The notes under the pieces: generated by a model | What the model was told of the DNA's origin: nothing | The model's database searches: none | Seen by the model: only the letters and a program-made list of their open reading frames with translations | Part shown: piece by piece, positions 43,280-56,957 of the stretch | Position numbering within the stretch: position 1 is the first letter of the stretch | How the letters are laid out: every line of letters begins with the position of its first letter | Source of the DNA: Blasia pusilla | Lineage: Eukaryota > Marchantiophyta > Marchantiopsida > Blasiales | NCBI GenBank assembly: GCA_050084515.1 | Contig: CM114274.1 | Location: 14,756,001 to 14,820,000 of the forward strand | Direction of reading: 5' to 3' | DNA length: 64,000 bases | Translations under genes and position numbers: made by a program

Positions 43280-43601
43280 CACTAGAAGAAAATCATCATT
43301 TTTATGCCTAGGATCCAAATAACTAAGGTTCCTCATGACTAGGACTTATGACTAAAATCTCCCTTAGTCATATGGTAGTCATATCTTTCCAAAAAATAAA
43401 AATATTTTAGTCATATAGAAATATGATTGCGTCATTGACTCATTTTAGGACATGACTTAGTTGTATACATGAATGATTCATTCAATAGTGAGTCATTTTA
43501 CACTCAATATGACTGAGTCATATTAAATTGTGCAAATATTGCAAAATATTTCATATCCTTAATTTTTCATTTACAAAAAGACATCATCATAAATTTTTTT
43601 C

Positions 43602-43884
43602 ATGCGATTTCATACATAGGGTTGGGGGTTACTCAGTTGAGGGTGACTTTTCCAATAGGGCCCGCTCTTAGGTTGGAGGATATATGGTGGAGTGCACTCA
43701 AAGAACAGTCAGTTCTTTGAGTTGAGCCTGTTGCATTGGGGGTTAGCCTTGGTAGTGAGTAGAGCTCTTGGCTATGGTATTTCCCGCAAGCTTCAACCTA
43801 GATTCTCCCATCGTGGAGTGGGTTTGGCTCGATTGTATGTGATTTTATACGTGTCTTATGACAGTAGGTCTTTCACGGATTTCA
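43602..43884 (+). repeat. 5' terminal unit B of gypsy A copy 3, truncated
   Basis: Starts at ATGCGATTTCATACATAGGG (aligned with 5,044) and ends CGGATTTCA. The TATA-like GATATATGG and the following 11-bp hairpin are present (about 43,677-43,721). It is again followed directly by the leader, with no unit A. Confidence 0.8.
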
Positions 43885-45394
43885 TTCCAAGAACAGGAGT
43901 AGATCGATTGTAGCTTCGATTGTGGATCAGTAGGATCTGGTTAGGGCTGATTGTGTACTCAACCGTGGATGTTTGTGGCTTGTGGCCTATGTTGGAGGTG
44001 TGAATCTGGTGCGTGGTTGTTTGGAAAAGAAGCGCCTTGCTGAGAGCTTTCCAACGCGCTTTAGATCGCCGGATTTCGTTAAGGGAGTTGGAAGTTATCA
44101 AGGATTGAAGATTCTGGTTCGTGTTCGACGGTTTTATGATGTTGAGAGCTTGGAGCACGGAAGCTCTGTTGAAGTTCATCCAGATTGGGTGAGAGGTTCC
44201 TGTTGCTACTTGTATTGTGATCTCATGTGAAGCTATCTTCTCGAGTGTGTGGAGCGTTGCGAATTTCTGCGTGCATGAAACTGGGCGGAAGCATTGTCGG
44301 ATTTGCGATTTTGAGGTGTATGGACAACAAGTTTGTCTGATTTTTAGCTCGGAGTACAGAGCCCGGTTGTAGCTGATTTTTTGTAAAGAGATAGTTATGG
44401 TGTTCAATTGAATTCTGGTTGAAACACATTTGATTTTGGTCAAGGATTTGTGAAGTAATTGCTGATCGAAATTTTGCAGACTAGCTCAAGGCTTGGCTAT
44501 GGTGGACAGCGGATCGGAGGGGCTGGTTGGTTGGTGACTCGTTCATTGTTGGAGATGCCTATCCCGTTGGGGGCACCCTGGTTGGGCCTCTCTCCATAGC
44601 GAAGCATGGCGAAGCATGGCGAACGGGGCATGTCTCGAGCATTTCTCGGCGTTTTGAGGCTCCGAGGCAATTCGTGGTAGCTCGGGGGGAGTGGGCGTGA
44701 GAGGCGGAGCAAGGAGCAAGGAGCAAGCAAGCAAGCTTGGGCATGAGGTAGTTTTTTCAGGATTTGTGATTTGAGTGTTGCATAACTGGTCATCCATCTT
44801 TGGGCTATTCTGCCTGGAGGACGCTTAATTGTTGATTTCTTAACTATGTCAGTGTACACACTGGTGTAGCTCATTTGGTGTTGTTCAGATATGTGTTAGG
44901 CGCTTTATGCATCTCAGGTTTTTGGTTGATGTACCTCTAGCGCATAGTATGGTGTAGCCTCTCCATGCAGATGATATTTTCAGGTGCTGCGAGTCCGACT
45001 AGCACGTCATCGACCCACGGCGGAGTAGCTTTTGCGTTCGAATTGTGCGGTGGGTTCTGTGGATTTAGGGGGCGCCACGTTTGGTGGATTGTGTTACCTT
45101 GATTTCCATTTGCGATTGGAGGGTTGTGGTTGGACTTCCTGTGTTTGGATTCCCTCCATCGTTGCTTCTTGCTTGCGCGCCCATTGTTAGGGTTGACGCT
45201 GATTTCCAGAGTAGTGTTACTCCTGTGTGCTACCGGTAGTGAGGCTGGAGTGATGACCAGTAGACCGTGGGAGGCTTCTTGTGGTGATGACAGGTTAGGT
45301 TGCCTACACCCATAGCTAGTAGAGCTAGAATAGTATAGCGACATCGACGTCACTTGGTTACTTAGTGGTGATAATTTGGTGGTGGTGAGGCATC
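43885..45394 (+). other. Leader of gypsy A copy 3, noncoding
   Basis: Matches 5,327-6,804 throughout with small differences. The CAAG/CTTG palindrome of copy 1 is shorter here (about 44,726-44,740). Open frames on the minus strand are not conserved in length between the copies, which argues against coding. Confidence 0.7.
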
Positions 45395-46795
45395 GGCGTT
45401 AGTCATCACGGAGCTGTCGGGTGGTCTGGTTGGGGACCGTGGTACGGACAGTGATGGTTTCACATGGAGTGAATTTAGGTATTGACTACCTTTTCCACTT
45501 CCGACGGTTGATGAAGAGGAGGACGAGGGTGTTCCAAACACCGAGTCTTCTACGTTGTTATCGAGTGTTGCAGCTCCATTGATTTGGGACATGGACGGAA
45601 TATATGGGGCCATGAAGGGCCCACGACGATACTCGGGTGCTGTGGGCACCATTGAGTTGGAGGACTTCATGCAGGAGTTTGATACGTGGTGTGATATGCA
45701 GATGTTGGGGAACGCCACGTTGTTTACACCCTTCTTGGCTTCGAAGGGGTTATTTCAGCACTTGGAGGGACCACCCATGGATGATTACCATGAGTTTAGG
45801 AAGGACCATGTTGCTGAGATTGAGGCGTGGAGACAATATTGGTCTCCAGGCTATGTGTCTATCACCCATGGTGGTATTGGTAGTAGTGCTCCTACTATAC
45901 TTGAGTGGTACGAGTACGAGCCAGAGTGGGGGTACTAGTGGAGGTACCAGTGGGGGGTACTAGTGGAGGTACTAGTGCCCCACCATCGTTTAGCCCGGTT
46001 GCAGAGTTCTTCAAGAGGTTGAAGAAGAACTATCACGGAGTGAAGAAAGAGAAGTTGAGGAGTCTTCAAGAATTTGAGTGAAAGACAGGTGAGAGTCTTC
46101 GTGAGGCATACACTCGTATGCGACGCTTGATTTCACTTACCCAGGGTGTGACTGAGGCTCAGGCAGTCCAGTTTTGGTATGGGATCTTGGATAGAGAGTT
46201 GCGCCGTAGGGTACGTAATGCTACTCTTATGAGTGATGATTCACCCACATTGACCCACGTATTTGCTCTATCTGAGAAGATTGAGCTTAACATGGTGAAG
46301 GAGAGAGTGGTGACATCCGCATTCAGTAGGGATACAACCACTACTTCTCGTGTTCAACAGTCCACCTCACAGTCTCGTAGTAGTAGTGGTGGTGGTGGTA
46401 GTAGTGGGGGGTACACACGACCTCAGTCAGGTCCTAGAGGGACACTTTCATAGAGACCATTGCCTTCATTTGCTGCCCCGCAGCAAGGACAGTCATGTTG
46501 GACATGTGGAGGTGATCATGTTAGGAAGTTTTATCCCCAAGAGGATGGGAGACGGACTTTGGAGGATGGGCCTTAGTCGGCCCCAACTCACTGTGATCAT
46601 TGCGGGAGACCAGGTCATCCTCGAGAGCGTTGCTTTGATCTTCATCCAGAGTTGAGATCAGGCCGCGGCCGTGGTGGAGTAGCTCCAAGAGGCCGAGGTG
46701 GTAGAGGTGGTAGAGGTGGACCAGTGGTTGGAGAGCCTACGTTGGCCACCCCTACCACTACAACAGAGCCTACGTTGGCCACCCCTACCACTACA
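45395..46795 (+). pseudogene. Gag of gypsy A copy 3
   Basis: The first ATG of the core frame is at 45,591, and homology starts earlier, near 45,400. The core MDGIYGAMKGPRRYSGAVG and FQHLEGPPMDDYHEF is open to about 45,938; the Gly-rich linker shifts frame. The second half (QFWYGILDRELRRRVRN, LSEKIELNM) runs from 46,118. Unlike copy 1, both zinc knuckles remain: CWTCGGDHVRKFY (last Cys lost) and CDHCGRPGHPRERC near 46,595. An Arg/Gly-rich tail and a short repeat, TLATPTTTTEP, close it. Confidence 0.87.
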
Positions 46796-46986
46796 ACCGA
46801 TGGGTTTTCAGATGGATTACTGGACTGAGACAACGTCTTATAGACCTCGTTGGCAGTCCAGGGATGGACGTATGAGCCAAGTTCGTGTGAGATTTATTTA
46901 TGGGGCTCGACCAGGAGGGTCTTCCCCAACAGTGTTAGCATCTGTGGGTGGTTTTAATGGAGTAGTCAATTGGCCAGGAGACTTTT
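46796..46986 (+). pseudogene. Protease remnant of gypsy A copy 3
   Basis: Only the C-terminal conserved block survives: MGFQMDYWTETTSY, then DGRMSQVRVRF. About 1 kb present in copy 1 (8,062-9,084), including the DSGA active site, is missing, with the break at CCGATGGG. Without the protease this copy could not process its own polyprotein. Confidence 0.85.
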
Positions 46987-48262
46987 TGAAGGGGAATGTT
47001 TCTGCTATGGATTCTCTTGTGCATGAGGAGGTAGAGGAGGTCCCTATTTTTGCAGCAGTGGCATCCTCATTGTTGGATGTGCCACTTTGGAGTTCAGGCG
47101 GTGCACTATGGCAGGAGGCTGATAGCCTAGTGTAGGAGGCTTGGTGTGAGGCTGTTATACCTCACGAGGAGGAGGAGGCCCCACGGCGGACTCCTACTTC
47201 TGGTCCAGTTGGATTCTCCCCTTTGGATACTACCCCCATTGTATGGCAGTATCCGCCTGAGGGCATTTGTGTGTTAGATCTCTTTGGTGGGATTAGCACT
47301 GGTTTGGCTGCAGTGTTGCAGGCCGGTATTCTTGTGCGGAGATACGTGTATGTGGAGCGAGATGAGACGGCCCAGAGAGTCTCATCCCAAAATATTGGTC
47401 AGTTGATGCGAAGATATCCTGAGTTGTTGCCGCCATCAGCTATTCATGGGTACCAACGTGCTTTGCCATCACACATTGCATTATTGGGGGCGCAGTCCCT
47501 TGAGAGGGTTGGTCCTGTGGATTTGGTGATTGCTGGATGGCCATGTTAGGGTCATACATTTGCAGGTCATGGTGAGGGATTACACGACCCTAGGTCTCGA
47601 TTGTTTTGGGAGATGTTACAGGTGTTACGACATCTTCAAGTTCATCAGACACGTGCTCCAGCTTACATTCAGGAGAATGTTCCATTTTTGGGTGACACTC
47701 GGACCCGGATGATGGCGAGTGTTCATGAGGTGCGGTCTTGGATTGGACCAGCGGTGTTGTAGGGTGCAGCCGGAGTTGGCTCGCGTGCACATCGTCCACG
47801 CTTGTGGTGGACAAACTTGTTGCCTAGGGAGGTTCTACGTCAAGCATATGATGCAGTGCAGCGGGATCCTTGCCTTACAGTGGATAGTATCTTGGATACT
47901 GGGCAACTTTCTCAAGTGGTGAGGGTTATTGATCGGTCACCCATGGCAGTGGTGAACCGTGTGGGCCAGCCTAGGATGGCACTACCCATATTTGTGAGTT
48001 TTCCCTCATCACATGCCTACAGGGAAGGTGGTCCCAGGCTTGTATGGGATTCTTATGTGCGACAGTTGGTGGAGCCTAATGCTGATGAGAGAGAGCGTGC
48101 GATGGGATTTGCTACTGGTGTAATAGCGGTTGCTTCCATTTCTGAGGCTTCATGACGTCATGTGTTGGGTCAGGCCATGGACCTGAATTGTTTGACTTGG
48201 ATTTTGAGTCTTGGTATGGCCGAGCACCGTCGACTTCGGACAATGTCTGTGGGTCTTCCACC
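46987..48262 (+). pseudogene. DNA cytosine-5 methyltransferase domain, gypsy A copy 3
   Basis: The most complete methyltransferase here. Motif I VLDLFGGISTGLAAVLQAG lies at about 47,265 and YVYVERDETAQRV follows. Motif IV is VIAGWPC then TAG (47,547-47,549), where copies 1 and 2 have CAG; the catalytic Cys codon is 47,544-47,546. Then come SRLFWEMLQVLRHLQ, motif VI YIQENVPFLGD, motif VIII SRAHRPRLWWTNLLP, and the C-terminal ERERAMGFATGV and GQAMDLNCLTWIL. A TAG near 47,759 and a TGA at about 48,152 also break it. RPRLWWTNLLP recalls the RARYFWGNLPG of DNMT3 enzymes, a resemblance judged by eye. An acidic segment (46,990-47,200) lies between protease and motif I. Confidence 0.92.
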
Positions 48263-48464
48263 CCTTGTAATGAGCTCCATGGCTACCGGGACGGTAGAGA
48301 CATCGGCTCGGGGCGAGGAGAGTAGTATTTTGCATCCTTGGAGTAAATGGGATGTAATGGCTGGGCATGTGGAGTTGGTTGCTCATGCTGGTGGAGGAGT
48401 TATTTGCTCAGATGATGGTGTAGCTAAGGGTGTACCATCTTATGAGGGGGTTGCGTAGCAGCCA

Positions 48465-49562
48465 ATGGCATCGTCCTCTCCCTCTAGTGTGCCAGTGGAG
48501 GAGACTTGGGAGCCATTACTTGGGCCCAAGCTTACGGGAGGTGAGAAACGACGCTTGACACAATTCCTACGTGCTTATAAGAGTTGTTTTGCCTTTAGCA
48601 TGAAGGAGTTGGGTTCTGTGGTTGGACCCGGTATACGGATTGATTTGGCTAGTGATACGCCAATCTTCCGTCGTCCCTACCAATATAGTGATATGGAGAG
48701 GGACCTGATTAATAGTAGGAAGTTGGACCTTTTGGAGGCTGGATTAGTGGAGTTGTCGCATGGAAAGTATGCATCAGCCACTGTCATGCCTGCTAAAAAG
48801 GATATGCATGGCAACTACACGGATAGGCGGATATCTGGAGATTACCGTCCTATCAATCGGCAAACCAAGGCCGATAGGTATGCCATGCCTACACCTGAGG
48901 AGATCTTTGATGTGGTGGGACAGGCAAAGATTTTCAGTACTTTGGATCTTCGGGCAAGATACCATCAATGGCCGATTCGGGAGAGTGACAAAGCCAAGAC
49001 AACATTTTGGGATGTCAACTCTCATGGCAAGGATTGTTTGTACCAGTGGAAATTCTTACCCTTTGGGTTGAAGAATGCACTTGCCGAGTTTCAGAGAGTG
49101 ATGGACAGGATCCTAGCAGGTTTGGATTTTGTTCGGTGCTACATTGATGATATCTTGGTGTTCAGTAACACGGTGGAGGAGCATCAGATACATTTGCTGA
49201 TGGTGTTTGAGCGGTTGAAAGCTCATGGTCTACGTTTGCATCTAGGAAAGTGTAAGTTCTTCCATGAGGATGTTGAGTACTTGGGTCATGTGATCTATCC
49301 AGGTGGTTTGGAAGTTCAGAAAGCAAAGGTGGAGGCTATTGCACTTATTCTGCGTCCAGAAGATGTGAGTAGAGTTCGAGCATTCATGGGATTGGCGAAC
49401 TACTATCGGAGGTATGTGAAGGGATTTAGTGCTATGGCAAAGCCTTTGAACCAATTGCTGAAATCAGATCAAGAGTGGCACTGGGGAGATGATCAGGAGA
49501 GAGCTTTTGTGGAGCTTAAGGCCCAGTTGGTGGCGACGCCTATCTTGAGGAGACCTATCTGA
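48465..49562 (+). CDS. Reverse transcriptase of gypsy A copy 3, uninterrupted
   Basis: A 365-codon open frame, the longest polymerase frame in the window. It has SATVMPAKKDMHGNYTDRR, STLDLRARYHQWPIRESDKA, FLPFGLKNALAEFQRVMDR and the catalytic CYIDDILVF, then the thumb MGLANYYRRYVKGFSAMAKP. In the element it would be part of a Gag-Pol fusion and not begin at its own Met. It ends at a TGA just before RNase H. A Trp in YHQWPIR and Ile-Ser in RRISGDYR differ from the other copies and may impair it. It copies element RNA into DNA. Confidence 0.92.
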   Translation: MASSSPSSVPVEETWEPLLGPKLTGGEKRRLTQFLRAYKSCFAFSMKELGSVVGPGIRIDLASDTPIFRRPYQYSDMERDLINSRKLDLLEAGLVELSHGKYASATVMPAKKDMHGNYTDRRISGDYRPINRQTKADRYAMPTPEEIFDVVGQAKIFSTLDLRARYHQWPIRESDKAKTTFWDVNSHGKDCLYQWKFLPFGLKNALAEFQRVMDRILAGLDFVRCYIDDILVFSNTVEEHQIHLLMVFERLKAHGLRLHLGKCKFFHEDVEYLGHVIYPGGLEVQKAKVEAIALILRPEDVSRVRAFMGLANYYRRYVKGFSAMAKPLNQLLKSDQEWHWGDDQERAFVELKAQLVATPILRRPI

Positions 49563-50090
49563 GGGCGCCCATTTCAATTACACACTGATAGGAGTAGGTT
49601 GGGACTTGGAGCGGTGTTGACACAACATGATGATGAGCACATGGAGTTTGTGGTGGCCTATGCAAGTCGTTCGAATAATGCAGCGGAGTCGCGCTATAGT
49701 TCATATGAGGAAGAGTGCTTGGCAGTAGTGTGGGCTGTGGCACACTTTAGGTGATCAGGAGAGAGCTTTTATGGAGCTTAAGGCCCAGTTGGTGGCGGCG
49801 CCTATCTTGAGGAGACCTATCAAAGGGCGCCCATTTGAGGGAGAGTGCTTGGCAGTAGTGTGGGTTGTGGCACACTTTAGGTGTTACTTGTTTGGCACAC
49901 AGTTTATCCTTGTTACTGATCACCAGCCGCTCAAGTGGTTGATGGATTTTGACAAGCTTACAGGGAAGCTTGCACGGTGGGCTCTTATCTTACAGGAGCA
50001 TAACTTCCAGGTGGTACATAGACCTCGAGTTGCCAACCTTGATGCTGATGGGTTGAGTAGGAACCCATGTACTAGCCAAGAGGATACAAT
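49563..50090 (+). pseudogene. RNase H of gypsy A copy 3, rearranged
   Basis: After the stop, a first RNase H start ([19 protein letters not shown]) runs to about 49,752, and then the sequence jumps back: a second copy of the segment starting GATCAGGAGAGAGC follows at 49,753, itself with an internal deletion. The second copy joins in frame to CLAVVWVVAHFRCYLFGTQF and the tail ADGLSRNPC. The repeat point is close to the one in copy 1 (11,671-11,900), but the unit differs. Confidence 0.85.
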
Positions 50091-50329
50091 TGGGGCTAGA
50101 TGGCATGGCGAGGTTGATGAGGAGATGGTGCCAGGTTGGCATGCATCCGCCTTTTTATGTTGGTTAGGGATGGACTCTAGTATGGAGGACCACATGACAT
50201 CTTACTCTAGTCAGAGGGTAGATGGCCAGCCTTCAGATTCTAAGGTAGGAGATGGTGCTATAGATCAGCGTGATATTCATGATGATGCGTTGGTGTTGGA
50301 GTTCCTACGGACCAGTAGGATGCCAGACA

Positions 50330-51085
50330 TAGTGAGTGCCAAGGAGCGAGACCGTGTTCTTCAACGTGCTAAGAGGTATCGATTGGAGGGAACACATATT
50401 CTCCGTGTGTGGGAGGATGGTAGAGTACGAGTAATGCCGCATTTGGCTCAAAGAGAGCGCATTGTGCGACATGCCCATGAGGAGTTGGGACATTTTGGGG
50501 TAAAGCGTACGTATAGCTTACTCCTTGGTCACTATTGGTGGCGTGGCATGCATACTCACGTGCAGCAGTTGGTGTCATGTTGTATGATTTGTGATCGGGT
50601 GAGGGCATCATTCAATGCCCCTACACCACAGTTACACCCCTTGCCTATTATGGGGTTGGGTTACCGTTGGAGTGTGGACTTTACGGGACCGTTATCGTTG
50701 ACTGTACGACATCATCGATATGTGTTGGTGATGGTGGAGCACTTCTCAAAGTGGATTGAGTTGGTGGCATTACCAAACAAGGCAAGTGAGGGAACGGCGT
50801 GTGCGTTTCTTGATAGAGTGCTTAGTCATTTTGGTGCACCAGCTGAAGTGTTGACCGACTAGGGTACAGAGTTTCAAGGTGAGTTTCAGGTCTTGTGTGA
50901 CAAGGCGTTGATTGATCATCGGACCACGTCTCGAGATCATCCAGAGGCGGATGGTTTGGCTGAGCGTGTGGTTCAGACGGTGAAGAGGGTATTGCGCAAG
51001 TATGGCCTACAGAAGGGGCATCTTGGAGACTAGGATATTCAGTTGGCATGGTTAGCCATGGGGTATAGGTTGATCGCCAAGCATC
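50330..51085 (+). pseudogene. Integrase of gypsy A copy 3
   Basis: Zinc module HAHEELGHFGVKRTYSLL and SCCMICDRVR, then the core: WSVDFTGPLSLTVRHHRYVL with the first Asp, VLTD followed by TAG at about 50,861 in place of CAG, then GTEFQGEF, and DHPEADGLAERVVQTVKR with Glu. Apart from the stop the DDE core is complete. A second TAG near 51,031 is shared with copy 1. Integrase would join the element ends to host DNA. Confidence 0.92.
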
Positions 51086-51086
51086 C

Positions 51087-51735
51087 TTGGCTTCCTTCTC
51101 ACCTTATTTTTCGTTATACGGCCAAGATCCGGACTTGCCAAAGAAAGAATTGCGTTGGGAGTCTAGTGAGGTGGTGAACCTTGATGACCTAGAGATGTGG
51201 ATGAGTGTGTTTCTCAGGCGAGCTCTTTCGGAGAGTTATGCCACGACCTTTGAGAATCTTGCCATTGCTCAACACAGGGATACGTTGCGGTATGCAACCA
51301 TTTGGAGTGGAGGTTATCGAGCATCGATTCGTAGGTTCCATGTGAGGGACTATGTCTATTTGCAGCAGATTGCACCGACAACGTTGGATGTGACGGCAGA
51401 CCGCACTATTTTACGAGTGCGCGAGGTGTTAGCTTCTAGAGTTCTCATGTTGGAGGGTCGTGATGGAGTTGTTTGGAAGGACCATGTGCGTAATTGTGCG
51501 CCATGTCATCTTCCAAATGTGGATGGTATCATTGACCCAAGCTTAGCCATGATACGTGCTAGCTTGAGGTGCATGTTGTGGGGTCACGGTAACGCAGCCC
51601 CGTATGTTGGTGTGTGATCGGTGTTCTAGGGGTTGGCACATGATATGTTTGACTCCACGTATGGATGTTGTTCCTACTGGAAGGTGGGTTTGTCCTCGAT
51701 GTACTTAGGAGAGGTAGATGACTTGATCTTTGCAT
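51087..51735 (+). pseudogene. Integrase tail and PHD finger, gypsy A copy 3
   Basis: The tail DYVYLQQIAPTTLDVTADRT and VLMLEGRDGVVWKDHVRN leads to LRCML, where a small deletion (TGTGGGTCACGG) shifts the frame; the rest of the finger (VCDRCSRGWHMICLTP, then VCPRC) is readable in the next frame. The final Cys pair, lost in copy 1, is present. The finger is the last coding part before the purine tract. Confidence 0.85.
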
Positions 51736-51881
51736 GATATGGATTACAGATGTGCGACTAACGATGGGGCAACCTATCACGTGGCCTTCTGATTCGTGCA
51801 CCCAAGAAGGTGTATAGCATGTAGTAGATGTATAGGGCTACCTGGGAGTTAGAGGACCTAACACTTGATTAGGGGGCGAGT

Positions 51882-52792
51882 TGTGGTACACTTTTGTTTG
51901 TGGATGCTCGTCTATGTTATGTATGTATGTGAGTATGGTATGTCAAAGATGTATGTTGTATGACGATGTGGATTCGCACGTGTTGTCATGACCATATGGA
52001 TTATGTAAAGAGAGTATAGTGTGCTAGTAGAGGCCATACCTTATGTAGGGCCGCAGTTGTCTAGGTAGAGATGCGATTTCATACATAGGGTTGGGGGTTA
52101 CTCAGTTGAGGGTGACTTTTCCAATAGGGCCCGCTCTTAGGTTGGAGGATATAAGGTGGAGTGCACTCAAAGAACAGTCAGTTCTTTGAGTTAAGCCTGT
52201 TGCATTGGGGGTTAGCCTTGGTAGTGAGTAGAGCTCTTGGCTATGGTATTTTCAAGCCGACCTCCAGATTCTCCCATCGTGGAGTGGGTTTGGCTCGAAT
52301 GTGATTCTATCGATCCTAGAGGTCTTTCCCATTTCACTCAAAGAAAGGAGTAGATCGATTGTAGTGGAGCCTGGGTTTGAGCTCTTGGATGGTGTATGCT
52401 TTGACCTAGATTCTCCCATCATGGAGTGGGTTTGGCTCGATTGTATGTGATTCTATACGTATCTTATGACAGTAGGTCTTTCACACATTTCACTCAAAGA
52501 ACAGGAGTAGATCGATTGTAGCTTCGATTGTGGATCAGTAGGGGTTAGCCTTGGTAGTGAGTAGAGCTCTTGGCTATGGTGTTTCCCACAAGCTTTGACC
52601 TAGATTCTCCCATCATGGAGTGGGTTTGGCTCGATTGTAGGTGATTCTATACGTGTTTTATGACAGTAGGTCTTTCACGGATTTCAATTGTGGTACACTT
52701 GTGTTTGTGGATGCTCTCGTCTATGTTATGTATGTATGTGAGTATGGTATGTCAGCGATGTATGTTGTATGACGATGTGGATTTGCACGACA
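51882..52792 (+). repeat. 3' end of gypsy A copy 3: A, three partial B pieces, A
   Basis: Unit A (51,882-51,981) follows AGGGGGCGAG. Unit B starts at 51,984 and decays at about 52,240-52,380. A second partial B (52,390-52,495) is followed by leader sequence (GAACAGGAGTAGATCGATTG, as after the 5' B). A third partial B (52,541-52,686) leads to the last unit A (52,689-52,792). B pieces joined to leader sequence in a 3' position suggest template switching or recombination between element ends. Confidence 0.78.
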
Positions 52793-55152
<2,360 letters not shown>

Positions 55153-55227
55153 AGTATAGAGCTATGAGAGAAGTCTTAGTATAGAGCTATGAGAGAAGTC
55201 TTAGTATAGAGCTATGAGAGAAGTCTC
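55153..55227. repeat. 25-bp tandem repeat, three copies
   Basis: AGTATAGAGCTATGAGAGAA followed by GTCTT is present three times in a row, the last copy differing at its final base. It lies in the interior of the CACTA-like element. Confidence 0.95.
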
Positions 55228-55690
55228 ATCTATTGGTGAATGGAAGACTGAAACCTCTTGTGGTATGTATCCTCTACTCACGAGGGAGCCCTTGATTAGA
55301 CTCTTTGTACAGTCTTTTGATGTCCTCCCAATTTTGGATATGTTTTGCTACACTCTACATCTTTGGAAGGCCCAGATTTCTTTGCGATTGTCCTCTCTTA
55401 CTTCCGAAGCACACGGAATCGCCTTTCAGGAAATGCGTACAGAGAGAATATGCAAAAAATTGCTAATTTTCCCTCTCTCTCTCAATCTACGCCTCGATCC
55501 CTTTCCCAAAATAGAGAGGACGAGGATGTGTCACTCTTATACTTGTTAATGGGAGCATTCCTATCCACTAGCATTTCAGGTAATGTAGAATAACATAAAT
55601 TTGAAAGTATCATCTGGGCTACTCAGACATAAAAAGAAAGAGAGCTATATAAAAGATCTAGAATTTCGTAGAAGGGAAGCACTCATATAA
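55228..55690. other. Interior of the CACTA-like element, no gene recognised
   Basis: A plus-strand frame (55,214-55,549, 111 codons) overlaps another in a different frame; neither carries a motif I know. The subterminal repeat region follows. Confidence 0.35.
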
Positions 55691-56463
55691 AAGAGACCCA
55701 ATCATATAAAGAAAACTTGCTTTATATGACTCACTCATTTAAAGCAAGCTCTACTCATTTAGACAAATGAACTTATCAATATGACTCTAGTCACATTTAT
55801 TGACTTAAGCATATGCAGTCATTTAGATAAATAATGCGATCAATATGATTGAAAAAAATTTATGACTCAACCAACTGAATCATTTAGACAAATTAAAATG
55901 ATCAATATGACAAAGTACAAATTTATGACTCAATAGCCTAGTCATTTAGATAAATCACATTGATTAATATGACTACATAAAATTTTATGAGTCCATAATC
56001 TCAAGTCATTTAAAAAATTGGAAGTGATCAATATGACTCAATACTCTATTACGACCCGCTCATAATCAGCCATATAACCAAATCATAGAGATCAATATGA
56101 CTTAGTCATACTTCACAACTCAATCATTTAGACAACTTAAGTGATGAATATGACTTAGTTATAAGTACTAAGAATTACGTGTCATCACATAAATCGTTTG
56201 TTTTATGTAACTTCCATGTCATAAGCTGACGTGGCAATGATAACATATAACTAGAATTCTTCACACGTAAGACGACTTCCTGATATGTCAATCATAAACA
56301 ATGATGACTCTTGAGTCATCCATAAATGACTCTAGTCATGGCTTGGTACATGACTAGGTTTGTGTGACTCCATGAGTCACCAGTCATTGTCAGTCATTTA
56401 TGTACCCATATGACTACGTCAAGTCATATGTGCCAATCATAAAAACCATCATTTGTTCTAGTG
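55691..56463. repeat. Right subterminal repeat region of the CACTA-like element
   Basis: Short words recur at 40-70 bp spacing: variants of GACTCATTTAGACAAAT and GATCAATATGACT, and later AGTCAT clusters on both strands. Such arrays near the ends are transposase-binding sites in known CACTA elements (En/Spm), so the same role is inferred here. The left end (43,280-43,560) holds similar AGTCATAT words at lower density. Confidence 0.75.
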
Positions 56464-56940
56464 ATACAGTGATGCAGATTAGGGAGGTTGCAAGGAGACG
56501 CGATGTTCAATTAGAGGTTTTGCTTTCACACTAGGCGGGGAAGCAGTATCTTGGTCAAGCAAGAAACAGAAAATAGTCTCTCTCTCATCAAGAGAAGCAG
56601 AATATATGATGCCGCCACTATTGTAGCAAAGGAGGCTCTATGGCTTCAAAAGGCAATGGGAGATTATGAGATCGAGCAACCATATCCAATCCTCATTCAA
56701 GAGGATAATCAATCGTGTATTGCGATTGCAAAAAATCCTACTCATAATGGTCGCACCAAATATTTTAATATTCAACACCACTTTGTAAGGAATTGCGTAG
56801 AAAAAGGAGAAGTGGAACTCAAGTGTTGTCCAAGTGAGCAAATGGCGGCAGATATCTTGACAAAACCACTAGCAAAAGCAAAGTTTATTGCTTGTAGAAA
56901 TATGCTAAGACTAGTGAAAGTCTAATAAAGATGAGTTACC
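56464..56940 (+). pseudogene. copia-2 RNase H
   Basis: Continues the frame broken at 43,279: SDAD then TAG, and after a shift SRIYDAATIVAKEALWLQKA, HNGRTKYFNIQHHFVRNCVE and ADILTKPLAKAKF, the standard end of copia pol. The stop at about 56,924 precedes a purine tract (GGAGGAGGAG, 56,948-56,957). Confidence 0.9.
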
Positions 56941-56957
56941 CTTCCACGGAGGAGGAG

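Larger units (their letters stand above)
43602..52792 (+). mobile_element. Ty3/gypsy element, family A copy 3, carrying DNMT and PHD
   Basis: A 9.2-kb element inside the CACTA-like transposon. The 5' unit B is missing about its first 80 bp (43,602-43,884). Leader, Gag, methyltransferase, polymerase, RNase H, integrase and PHD follow the order of copy 1, to which it is closely similar. The protease active site is deleted. The 3' end holds A, then several partial B pieces, then a final A ending at 52,792. The reverse transcriptase frame is open over 365 codons and keeps YIDD, the best-preserved polymerase in the window. Confidence 0.92.
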
